This document shows, piece after piece, positions 7,901-15,087 of a stretch of DNA of 64,000 nucleotides. The notes under the pieces are model-generated. The model made no database searches. It was not told where the DNA came from and saw only the letters and a list, made by a program, of their open reading frames with translations. This DNA comes from Paenibacillus antarcticus. Lineage in GTDB: Bacteria > Bacillota > Bacilli > Paenibacillales > Paenibacillaceae. How positions within the stretch are numbered: position 1 is the first letter of the stretch; each line of letters starts with the position of its first letter. The position numbers and the translations under genes are program-made. The DNA is taken from positions 62,001-126,000 of the forward strand of contig NZ_LVJI01000014.1 in NCBI RefSeq assembly GCF_001637225.1, given 5' to 3'.

Positions 7901-8326
7901 GCATTAATTTGGAAAGCTAATGTTCAATATATTTAGGATCTTTCCAAGCAGATAAACTTTGACCACTTCCATTAAGAAGTTAAGGCCATACGGACAGCCG
8001 GGTTAAATGCCGATTGGCAACTTTCGTTGCCTTATTGATTGAGTTAAAAGCTCAAATTTTATAAGTTGGTTACTTTACAACCAGTGCATTTGCACACAAC
8101 TTGTGAAACGGTCAATAAGAGTGGTAAAAGTGAATTATTTGCTATATAGACTCTGATCCTAACATGATATATTTGAATATGAAGGGCCTTTCCCCATGAA
8201 ACTATGAATTTTATGACTGACGAGCACGCAAGAAGTTTGTCCAGTTATGCTTATTGGGACTTTCTTATTATTTAACTATATCGAAGCAAGTGTGATGCGC
8301 ATGGTGCGTGTTTCGCTTGCTTTTTT
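7901..8326 (+). ncRNA. Long structured 5' leader of the carboxynorspermidine operon, candidate cis-regulatory RNA
   Basis: Between the putative promoter and the terminator no ORF is evident, but helices are dense: TTGGAAAG (7909-7916) with CTTTCCAA (7940-7947); ACTTC/GAAGT (7965-7980); GGCAAC-TTTC-GTTGCC (8016-8031); TTGAG/CTCAA (8039-8055) followed by ATTTTAT; and a three-way junction closed by AAGTTG (8063-8068) and CAACTT (8097-8102) with arms GTT/AAC and GTGC-ATTT-GCAC. The leader ends in a strong terminator 50 nt before the start codon. CACGCA (8225-8230) is complementary to TGCGTG (8305-8310) inside that terminator, a possible antiterminator. I could not match it to a known riboswitch class. 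Regulation by a ligand is inference. Confidence 0.6.
8284..8326 (+). terminator. Intrinsic terminator inside the polyamine operon leader
   Basis: AAGCAAG (8284-8290) pairs with CTTGCTT (8316-8322); an inner helix ATGCGC/GTGCGT closes the loop; T6 follows at 8321-8326. It stands 50 nt upstream of the first gene, where it must be bypassed for expression, which points to attenuation. Confidence 0.85.
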
Positions 8327-8375
8327 GTTGCCGTTTTTACATTAAAAAAATTCACTTGGATTAGGAGATCAAACA

Positions 8376-9614
8376 ATGGGAAAAGCACTTATCATTGGCG
8401 CCGGAGGCGTAGCATCAGTAGCAATTCATAAATGCGTTCAAAACAGCGAGGTTTTCGAAGAAATCTGCATCGCCAGCCGTACGAAATCTAAATGTGATGC
8501 ATTGAAAGCTAAATTAGATGGCGGTAAAACTAAAATTACAACTGCACAGGTCGATGCAGATAACGTTGATGAGCTGATCGCTCTGATTAATGAGATCAAA
8601 CCGGATATCGTTATGAACCTGGCTCTACCCTACCAGGATTTGACGATCATGGATGCTTGCCTAGCCACAAAAACGAACTATATGGATACGGCAAACTATG
8701 AGCCTGAAGATACAGCAAAATTTGAATACAAATGGCAATGGGATTACCGCGAACGCTTTGAAAAAGCCGGGATCACGGCTCTTTTGGGCAGCGGATTCGA
8801 TCCAGGCGTAACCGGTGTATTCTCCGCTTATGCGTTGAAACACTATTTTGACGAAATCGAATATATCGACATTCTGGATTGCAACGGCGGGGATCATGGC
8901 TATCCTTTCGCAACCAACTTCAACCCGGAAATCAACATCCGTGAAGTGTCCGCTAACGGACGCTACTGGGAAAACGGGGAATGGATCGAAACAAAACCGA
9001 TGGAAATTAAACGCGGTTATAACTTTTCTGAAGTCGGTGAAAAGGATATGTATCTACTGTACCATGAAGAGCTCGAATCCCTTGTGCAGAACATGCCTGG
9101 ACTGAAACGTATCCGTTTCTTCATGACTTTCGGACCAAGCTACCTCATGCACCTAAAGGCGCTTGAAAACGTAGGAATGACTTCCATCGAACCGATTGAA
9201 TACGAAGGAAAACAAATCATTCCGCTTCAATTCCTGAAGGCCATACTCCCGGACCCGGCTTCCTTGGGACCTCGTACGGTGGGCAAGACGAACATCGGCT
9301 GCATCTTCAAAGGGAAAAAAGACGGCCAAGACAAGACTTACTATATTTACAATGTTTGTGACCACCAAGAGTGCTATAAGGAAGTGGGTTCCCAGGCAGT
9401 CTCCTATACAACTGGCGTTCCTGCCATGATCGGTGCAGCAATGGTCATGACTGGCAAATGGAATAAACCAGGCGTATTCAATATCGAAGAATTCGATCCG
9501 GATCCATTCATGGAGGAGCTGAACAAATGGGGCCTTCCATGGGTAGAAGACTTTAATCCGGTACTTGTTGACGCATTGCCTGAGGAAGCTAATCAGCCGG
9601 AGCTCGTACGCTAA
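8376..9614 (+). CDS. Carboxynorspermidine synthase (carboxy(nor)spermidine dehydrogenase)
   Basis: 412 residues of the saccharopine dehydrogenase (Lys1-like) family. The enzyme condenses a diamine with aspartate semialdehyde and reduces the imine with NADPH, giving carboxynorspermidine or carboxyspermidine. The Rossmann dinucleotide motif is at the N-terminus (ALIIGAGGVASVAIHKC). LLGSGFDPGVTGVFSAYALK and the following DCNGGDHGYPFATNFNPEIN are the substrate-domain blocks I associate with this enzyme rather than with true saccharopine reductase. TAGGAGAT precedes the ATG. The decarboxylase of the same pathway follows after 1 nt, which fixes the assignment. GC content is visibly higher than in the genes on either side. 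Confidence 0.92.
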   Translation: MGKALIIGAGGVASVAIHKCVQNSEVFEEICIASRTKSKCDALKAKLDGGKTKITTAQVDADNVDELIALINEIKPDIVMNLALPYQDLTIMDACLATKTNYMDTANYEPEDTAKFEYKWQWDYRERFEKAGITALLGSGFDPGVTGVFSAYALKHYFDEIEYIDILDCNGGDHGYPFATNFNPEINIREVSANGRYWENGEWIETKPMEIKRGYNFSEVGEKDMYLLYHEELESLVQNMPGLKRIRFFMTFGPSYLMHLKALENVGMTSIEPIEYEGKQIIPLQFLKAILPDPASLGPRTVGKTNIGCIFKGKKDGQDKTYYIYNVCDHQECYKEVGSQAVSYTTGVPAMIGAAMVMTGKWNKPGVFNIEEFDPDPFMEELNKWGLPWVEDFNPVLVDALPEEANQPELVR

Positions 9615-9615
9615 T

Positions 9616-10743
9616 ATGCGGTTCGAGGAATTACCGACACCCTGTTTCGTAGTCGATGAAGCACGCATTGAAAGAAACCTAAACATCTTGAACGGCGTCA
9701 TGCAGCGTACAGGAGCCAAGATTCTACTGGCGCAAAAAGCTTTTTCCATGACCACTATGTATCCCCTCATCGGAAGATACTTAAGCGGGACGACTGCGAG
9801 CGGTTTGTTCGAAGCACAGCTGGGTCACGAGGAGATGGGCAAAGAAAATCACGTCTTTGCCCCTGCCTATCGTGAAGATGAAATCGACGGAATTATTTCC
9901 ATTTGCGACCATATCATCTTCAATTCCTTCTCCCAGCTGGAAAAGTATAAATCGAAAGCTCTTGCAGCCGGCAGAAAAGTAGGCCTTCGCATCAATCCGG
10001 AATGCTCTACGCAAGAAGGACATGAAATCTATGACCCCTGTTCGCCAGGATCAAGATTCGGTGCGAAACGGGAGGATTTCCAGCCGGAACTGCTTGATGG
10101 CGTTTCGGGACTGCACTTCCATACCCTTTGCCAACAAAACTCGGATGATTTGGAGACCACGCTGAAAGCGGTCGAAGAAAAATTCGGACCATGGTTGCCG
10201 CATATGGAATGGATCAATTTCGGTGGCGGTCACCATATCACAAGAGACGACTATGATATTCCGAGACTCGAAGCTTGCATTTCACGAATGCAGGATAAAT
10301 ACGGCTTGGAAGTCTACCTTGAACCCGGAGAAGCCATCGCGCTCAATGCGGGCTATATGGTCACCTCCGTACTGGATATCCATAGGAACGGCATCGAGAT
10401 TGCTATTGTGGACACGTCAGCTACATGTCATATGCCGGATGTTCTGGAAATGCCTTATCGTCCGCCGCTTGTCGGTTCGGGTGAAGCCGGTGAGAAGTCA
10501 TACACCTATCGGCTTGGCGGTCCGACCTGCCTTACGGGCGATGTAATCGGAGACTACTCCTTCGATCAGCCCTTAAAGAACGGTGACAGACTCGTGTTTG
10601 AAGATATGGCGATCTACTCCATGGTCAAAACCAACACCTTCAACGGTATGCCGCTGCCGGCCATCGCCGTGCAGGAGAAAGACGGCAATTGTCGTGTCGT
10701 TCGTGAGTTCGGCTATCAGGATTTTAAGATGAGACTTGCTTAA
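9616..10743 (+). CDS. nspC: Carboxynorspermidine decarboxylase
   Basis: About 375 residues from the ATG at 9616 (MRFEELPTPCFVVDEARIER); an upstream in-frame ATG lies within the preceding gene. It is a PLP-dependent fold-III decarboxylase of the alanine-racemase-like family. The PLP lysine is in AKILLAQKAFSMTTMYPLI; the phosphate-binding and substrate blocks SGLHFHTLCQQ, WINFGGGHHITRDDYD and YLEPGEAIALNAGYMVT follow, and DTSATCHMPDVLEMPYRPP carries the Cys-His of the second subunit's active site. It converts carboxynorspermidine/carboxyspermidine to norspermidine/spermidine. One nucleotide separates it from the synthase. Confidence 0.93.
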   Translation: MRFEELPTPCFVVDEARIERNLNILNGVMQRTGAKILLAQKAFSMTTMYPLIGRYLSGTTASGLFEAQLGHEEMGKENHVFAPAYREDEIDGIISICDHIIFNSFSQLEKYKSKALAAGRKVGLRINPECSTQEGHEIYDPCSPGSRFGAKREDFQPELLDGVSGLHFHTLCQQNSDDLETTLKAVEEKFGPWLPHMEWINFGGGHHITRDDYDIPRLEACISRMQDKYGLEVYLEPGEAIALNAGYMVTSVLDIHRNGIEIAIVDTSATCHMPDVLEMPYRPPLVGSGEAGEKSYTYRLGGPTCLTGDVIGDYSFDQPLKNGDRLVFEDMAIYSMVKTNTFNGMPLPAIAVQEKDGNCRVVREFGYQDFKMRLA

Positions 10744-10752
10744 TGAATAACC

Positions 10753-10788
10753 AAAGCCTTAACCCTGTAAGAAGGGTTAAGGCTTTTT
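10753..10788 (+). terminator. Intrinsic terminator of the polyamine operon
   Basis: AAAGCCTTAACCCT (10753-10766) pairs perfectly with AGGGTTAAGGCTTT (10773-10786), loop GTAAGA, then T-run. Ten nucleotides after the nspC stop codon. Confidence 0.93.
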
Positions 10789-10926
10789 GGACTAACGTCT
10801 TCGATTCCCCGGAATCAACCAGCCAATTGCCCACCCCAAGATGGGAACGGAGACTTTTTCAAGCCATCCACTCCCTATCATATTTCACTTCTTCACTTTT
10901 TTCCTAACTTGTTACAGTTCAGAGAG

Positions 10927-11320
10927 TCATTGTTCGCTATATTTGATTTCTTCTTGTGGTTTGGGAACTTCTTTATCAGAATTAATCGGTTTCCCCAATT
11001 CTAACCATACATCACTTGGATAAAGCGGATGGTCATAATGTTTACATTGATAATTATCCCAGATATGATTCGGAGAGTCATCATTTACAAATGCAACTAT
11101 ATCCCTTCCCTTATCACCAGCCCGAGCCTGAGCGATACACAGTTGTATACTCTTTTTTCAAATATCCATCGACCCATTCGCAAATCATGTCCTCAAATTG
11201 ATCTGCTGAAAATGTTCGCAATCTATCTATTGGGGGGATAGGCAACCCAAACAGAATATCGTAATTATCCGGCTTTTGCAGTATTTTGAATGGTTTTAAG
11301 TCACTAAGGGTAGTTTCCAT
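10927..11320 (-). pseudogene. Mrr-like nuclease gene remnant, frameshifted (resembles ABC-three-component effector N-terminus)
   Basis: The minus strand reads METTLSDLKPFKILQKPDNY from the ATG at 11320 (SD AAAGGTG) and then FSADQFEDMICEWVDGYLKK before running into TGA at 11114-11116. In another register the same protein continues as AGDKGRDIVAFVNDDSPNHI and WDNYQCKHYDHPLYPSDVW. GDKGRDIV and QCKHY supply the Asp and Q-x-K of an Mrr-like restriction-endonuclease fold. I associate this combination with effector proteins of ABC-three-component (ABC-3C) conflict systems; that finer assignment is from memory. A net one-base gain or two-base loss near 11117-11135 broke it, and it stops again at 10927, shorter than I would expect for an intact effector. 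Confidence 0.7.
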
Positions 11321-11486
11321 ATAATCACCTTTCAACAAAAAATGATACTTTATTAACATATTCTACATTTCCTAAGTATTCCCTTTCTATTTCACAAAAA
11401 ACTAGTTACTAAGAACTATATCTAGCGCCACTTTTTCATAAGAATTACGAACTAGGTAATTGATATTTTTAGAAAGAATAGATTAG

Positions 11487-11684
11487 ACGCTAAGAAAGCT
11501 GAATCAGGAAGAACTCGCTTTTCGCAGCAACCTTGATCGGACATACATATCCATGCTGGAACGTGGTATTCATCAGCCTACATTGAATTCATTACTTGCT
11601 ATTGCCGCGGCGCTGGATATGAAGGCTGCTGAGTTGGTAGGACTAGTTGAAGATGAGATGGAAATTTGTAAAAATAATCATTAA
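11487..11684 (+). pseudogene. Truncated XRE-family helix-turn-helix regulator
   Basis: The frame reads TLRKLNQEELAFRSNLDRTY, then ISMLERGIHQPTLNSLLAIA and AALDMKAAELVGLVEDEME to a TAA. That is the HTH_3/Cro-CI domain from late helix 1 onward. A stop codon (11484-11486) precedes it directly, no start codon exists and the usual residues between LRK and LNQEEL are short, so the 5' part is gone. Such regulators commonly accompany restriction-modification and other defence genes, which fits the neighbours. A terminator follows at once. Confidence 0.8.
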
Positions 11685-11722
11685 AAAAAGCGATTATGCC
11701 TGATAGCATGATCGCTTTTTTT
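11684..11722 (+). terminator. Intrinsic terminator after XRE remnant
   Basis: AAAAAAAGCGAT-t-ATGC, loop CTGAT, then AGCAT-g-ATCGCTTTTTTT. Long stem with A-run and T-run on both sides, so it may work in both directions. It insulates the Kiwa genes from the remnant upstream. Confidence 0.85.
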
Positions 11723-11908
11723 CGACATTCCCTTTCTCTAACTGCGTTACACCAAAAGATAGTCCTTTAGATATATTTTGTATGTATTTTCCTTGTAAGA
11801 TGATATAAAATGAGAAAGATACTATGTTAGATTAGAGGAATATTAGGAAAAATCACCCTTTTATGACAGGAGGCGAGAACTATAAACGGCATCCGACAAT
11901 TTAGCAGC

Positions 11909-12478
11909 ATGGGGGACAAAATAGAACTATATATTATTTCGTTATGGCTTCTTTTTTTGCTGATCATTATAGCAACTATTAATATTCCTATTAGTTTCAA
12001 TGAGAATGCGCAATTCATTGGAATGAAAAAATTATTGAGTATGAATTTTGTTCCACTATTATCATTGTCATTACTTCTTTTGGGAATGGCCTTTATCAGT
12101 CGATTTAAATATAAGCTTGAGGGTAGCATGAAAACGTTTACAGTTAAAGAAGTTCAAAATGGAAATTTTGAGCATCTTACTTTCTTGACAACTTATATAG
12201 TTCCGCTCATTAGTTTCAATTTAAGTGAAACAAGGAATATACTAATATTACTTTTACTCCTTATAGCAATAGGCGCGATCTGTATAAAAACACAAATGTT
12301 TTACGCTAATCCAACCTTAGCTCTTTTGGGTTTTCATATTTATATTATTTCAGGAACCTTTCGAACTGGAGAAAGACACGGAATTATTGTCATATCAAGA
12401 GACAGAATTAATGCTGGCAGCAGAGTTAAATATCGTAGACTTGATGAAAAAATATATTTTGCGAGGTTAATCCAATGA
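11909..12478 (+). CDS. kwaA: Kiwa anti-phage system membrane subunit KwaA
   Basis: 189 residues with four hydrophobic helices (around residues 8-27, 46-64, 90-125 in two passes, and 133-148), opening MGDKIELYIISLWLLFLLII. Size, four-helix layout and the direct ATGA overlap with a KwaB gene identify it. In Kiwa, KwaA is the membrane partner that, as published for other hosts, assembles with KwaB and senses phage at the membrane. The frame stays open upstream: a perfect AGGAGG at 11868-11873 stands 8 nt before an ATA codon (11882-11884) nine codons ahead of this ATG, so initiation at AUA is conceivable. The tail after the last helix is basic (RTGERHGIIVISRDR, RVKYRRLDEK) and probably cytoplasmic. 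AT-rich relative to neighbours. Confidence 0.82.
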   Translation: MGDKIELYIISLWLLFLLIIIATINIPISFNENAQFIGMKKLLSMNFVPLLSLSLLLLGMAFISRFKYKLEGSMKTFTVKEVQNGNFEHLTFLTTYIVPLISFNLSETRNILILLLLLIAIGAICIKTQMFYANPTLALLGFHIYIISGTFRTGERHGIIVISRDRINAGSRVKYRRLDEKIYFARLIQ

Positions 12479-13446
12479 TAAAAACTGAACTTATCACGTT
12501 GTTGCGCGAAACATTGTTAAATGAAGAATTAATCACTGCTGAACTTTACTTCATACTTAAACAAGATCAAGATACCCTACTTCGGTTCATAGACATAGAA
12601 GGAGAAACACAAGAAGAACTCACAAAACAATTTATTGAAAAAATCAAATCTGAATTAATAGAAGAAGAAGCTTTAGATTTAATTAGCATTTCAAATGCAG
12701 ACGATAGAAACAAAGTACTTTATGAATACGACCTAGATGAAGTACCTGAAGAGATAAAGTTAATTAATACAATTATAGAGGATGAAGACATTCCTTCATT
12801 TGATTTTAAAAATGATGAATTAAATCAAATCAGAGGTATTGTCGTTTTAATTTCCAATAATAATCATAATCTTTTATTGTACAAAAAACATTATCCCGTA
12901 AGTTTAATAAAAAAAGATAATACTTTCACTTTTAAACGTATTGGAAACCAAAAACGTTTTGTAAGTGTCGAAGAAGATATAGTCAGAATAAACACTAATT
13001 TTGAATTTCTAATGATTGACGGTAGTTTGATTATTAAAGAACTTGCAACACTCGAAAAATTTTTTGGGTTTCACGAAATAATAAAGAAGAAAGCCCAAGA
13101 ATGTATTGTTGCAATAGAACAATCAGGGTTACTTGAAGACCCTGATGTATTACAAGAGCTTATCGATGATATTTCGTATTCGCGTAAACTAACAAAAGTT
13201 TTAAGTTCTTCACCTGTGCTTAATAAAATACCGACTCCATCAATTATTGCCTTTACTGATATTTATCCTGCACTTAAAGGACAATTTCAATATAATGCTG
13301 ATAAAAGCAAAATAATGTTGACTACTAAAAAAGCAAAACACTTATTTGCGAAATTATTAAATGATGATTTTTTGCAATCAGAATTAACAAAAATGTTTTA
13401 TGATAGTTTGGCTAAAGATACTATTCTAGAAACTGCTACAAGTTGA
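12475..13446 (+). CDS. kwaB: Kiwa anti-phage system subunit KwaB (DUF4868)
   Basis: 323 residues, sharing ATGA with the end of kwaA. The N-terminal third is acidic and helical (LLRETLLNEELITAELYFIL). The diagnostic core is ELNQIRGIVVLISNNNHNLL, then LYKKHYPVSLIKKDNTFTFK, a small beta-rich region, INTNFEFLMIDGSLIIKELA and TLEKFFGFHEIIKKKAQECI, which is the DUF4868 pattern of KwaB. The C-terminal third is helical. KwaB is the cytoplasmic effector reported to bind DNA and block phage replication with KwaA. Length is close to the published approximately 315 residues, with no frameshift or internal stop, so the system looks functional. Strong AT bias and Asn/Lys/Ile-rich codon use suggest transfer. 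Confidence 0.88.
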   Translation: MIKTELITLLRETLLNEELITAELYFILKQDQDTLLRFIDIEGETQEELTKQFIEKIKSELIEEEALDLISISNADDRNKVLYEYDLDEVPEEIKLINTIIEDEDIPSFDFKNDELNQIRGIVVLISNNNHNLLLYKKHYPVSLIKKDNTFTFKRIGNQKRFVSVEEDIVRINTNFEFLMIDGSLIIKELATLEKFFGFHEIIKKKAQECIVAIEQSGLLEDPDVLQELIDDISYSRKLTKVLSSSPVLNKIPTPSIIAFTDIYPALKGQFQYNADKSKIMLTTKKAKHLFAKLLNDDFLQSELTKMFYDSLAKDTILETATS

Positions 13447-13465
13447 TTGACTTAATTAAATCAAC

Positions 13466-13500
13466 AAGAGCCCATGCAATCATACGGGGCTCTTATTTTA
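13466..13500 (+). terminator. Intrinsic terminator of the Kiwa operon
   Basis: AAGAGCCC (13466-13473) pairs with GGGCTCTT (13487-13494), followed by ATTTTATT. Twenty nucleotides after the kwaB stop. Confidence 0.88.
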
Positions 13501-13575
13501 TTGATTCACACGAACATCTCATCAATGGCAGGTACGTATGTATCAATAATTAGCTGACTAAATAGATAGATAGAA

Positions 13576-13616
13576 ATATAGGTTTGTTATCGCGTTTGGC
13601 GATAACAAACCTATAT
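13576..13616. repeat. Perfect 18-bp inverted repeat with 5-nt loop
   Basis: ATATAGGTTTGTTATCGC (13576-13593), GTTTG, GCGATAACAAACCTATAT (13599-13616). No T-run follows on the plus strand and only TTTCTATC follows on the minus strand. An ATAG tetranucleotide repeat lies just before it. It is not near the end of a gene (the Kiwa terminator is 75 nt away) and is unexplained. Confidence 0.85.
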
Positions 13617-14058
13617 TCCGACCAAGGGAACCAATTCACCGAATAATGCGAATAGTTCTGAAACACCAGCCCTATCTCTCGCTGCTCATCTTTAATGAGG
13701 TTACTACTTTACCATCAAATCAGGTGGCACCTGTAGATTGTTCAAGTAGCCCTTCTACAGCAAGCAAAGTCGTACTTTTTCATCACAGGAAGGTAATATT
13801 ATAAATATAATTACAATGTTCCGTGATAATCCAATAAGAGTTAAAAACTCCTGTACTACAGCAACTACGGGAGTCTTATATTTTCATCAATTTGTTCGGC
13901 GCAAGTAATTTCCTGAACTACATAAAATATCGGCAGTAATGAACACGTTGAATTGGAACTTTCTTGATAACGAAGTGCGGAACCGCTTCTTAAACCAAAT
14001 TATCTATTTTAATAGCAATAAAAATCCAACCCATTACAAAGATCGCACACAGAATTGA
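13617..14058. other. Intergenic stretch without a recognisable gene
   Basis: No convincing ORF. Two hairpins are visible: ACTCCTGTA/TACGGGAGT at 13847-13874 followed by CTTATATTTT, terminator-like on the plus strand but with no gene before it; and GAAG-t-GCGG-AA-CCGC-CTTC at about 13972-13989. They may be leftovers of lost genes at the edge of the defence insertion. Confidence 0.4.
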
Positions 14059-15087
14059 TCATTTAGCAGTCACAGCCAGTTTGGTGATTTTGTCGGCAAT
14101 ATCTTCCGCCTGTAAAAGGGATGAGAATGAATCCGCCGCAAAATATTTCTTCATTTCAATCTCAATCACATGATGATTTTTGACAGCATTCAATGATGTC
14201 CAGGTCACTGGCAGCTTGGGTGGTTCTTTACCATCAACTGTTAGCACAATGACGTAATCGCCTACATAATCATTTACTGTCTCCCAAGACACTTCAACAC
14301 GATCCGTTTTTTTGTCAATGATATCACTTTTTACTTTTGGGGTAGGGTTCAGACCCAAAATATCGTAAGCAGCTCTACCTCCTCGTTCGCCTGAATTACC
14401 AATCACCATCAAAAATTTATCAACAGTAACATAATCCACAATAGAGATGGTTGCATCTTTTGGAATTACATTTTTGATTTTATTGCGGGCAGCTTCCATA
14501 CGTTTTTCAAAATCTTCATTCCATTTTCTAGCTTCTTCCTGTCTGCCTAAGATATCGCCCATGGCCGTAATTTCTTCCGGGATTGTTGAGTATTGGCTTG
14601 TGTCAAACACGACAGTCGGCGCGATTTTGGAGTAATTTACATAGGCTTCCTTATTCCAGGTTATAATCACATCCGGTGACAAGTCCAATACCTTCTCGTA
14701 TGAAATACTCCCATCCAGACCAATATCTTGAACCGTATCAGGTAAATAAGGCTTTAGAAAATCAGCAAAGTTCATTTGTGTACTCGACGCCCCAACTGGC
14801 GTTACCCCTACAGCTAATACCGGCCCTAAGTCCCAGTCAACAACACGCTTCGGATGTTCAGGAACACTAACTTCCCCCATGACCGTTGATATTTTCCGCA
14901 TGCCCGTATTTTCTTTGGCCTCATTGGAAGACGTATTTTGAATAGACTCCGCACTGTGATTTGAGTTTCCACCTGCTGAGCCTTGATTACTATTTCGACT
15001 GGAGTTCCCATTCGTGCAAGCTGCAAGTAGCAGCGTAAAACATAACATCAGTGTTAACGCTATTTTCGATCTTGTTCCTTTCAACAT
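14059..15087 (-). CDS. Iron-siderophore ABC transporter substrate-binding lipoprotein
   Basis: 342 residues starting at the ATG at 15087 (SD AGAAGGAGACAG), although the frame stays open far upstream into the AraC gene. MLKGTRSKIALTLMLCFTLL and LAACTNG form the lipoprotein signal. The mature protein is a FhuD/FepB-type clamshell (Peripla_BP_2): TVMGEVSVPEHPKRVVDWDL, then GVTPVGASS, SYEKVLDLSPDVIITWNKE and TISIVDYVTVDKFLMVIGNS. It binds a ferric siderophore outside the membrane. A Fur box (15113-15127) lies immediately upstream, so it should be induced by iron limitation. No permease gene is adjacent; it may serve the importer at 24-27 kb or one elsewhere. Confidence 0.88.
   Translation of the reverse strand: MLKGTRSKIALTLMLCFTLLLAACTNGNSSRNSNQGSAGGNSNHSAESIQNTSSNEAKENTGMRKISTVMGEVSVPEHPKRVVDWDLGPVLAVGVTPVGASSTQMNFADFLKPYLPDTVQDIGLDGSISYEKVLDLSPDVIITWNKEAYVNYSKIAPTVVFDTSQYSTIPEEITAMGDILGRQEEARKWNEDFEKRMEAARNKIKNVIPKDATISIVDYVTVDKFLMVIGNSGERGGRAAYDILGLNPTPKVKSDIIDKKTDRVEVSWETVNDYVGDYVIVLTVDGKEPPKLPVTWTSLNAVKNHHVIEIEMKKYFAADSFSSLLQAEDIADKITKLAVTAK

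Noticed and set aside
7981..8015. Similarity to the 3' half of a c-di-GMP-I (GEMM) riboswitch (ACAGCCGGGTTAAATGCCGA)
   Set aside because: The conserved 5' half (GCAAACC, GACGCAAAGC, tetraloop receptor) was not found, so only a partial resemblance remains.
9153..9770. 205-residue minus-strand ORF
   Set aside because: It lies antisense to the synthase and decarboxylase genes, with no ribosome binding site and no protein-like pattern; the plus-strand products are clear enzymes.
13447..14058. Possible CRISPR array or IS ends in the post-Kiwa spacer
   Set aside because: No regularly spaced repeats and no transposase frame; only isolated hairpins.
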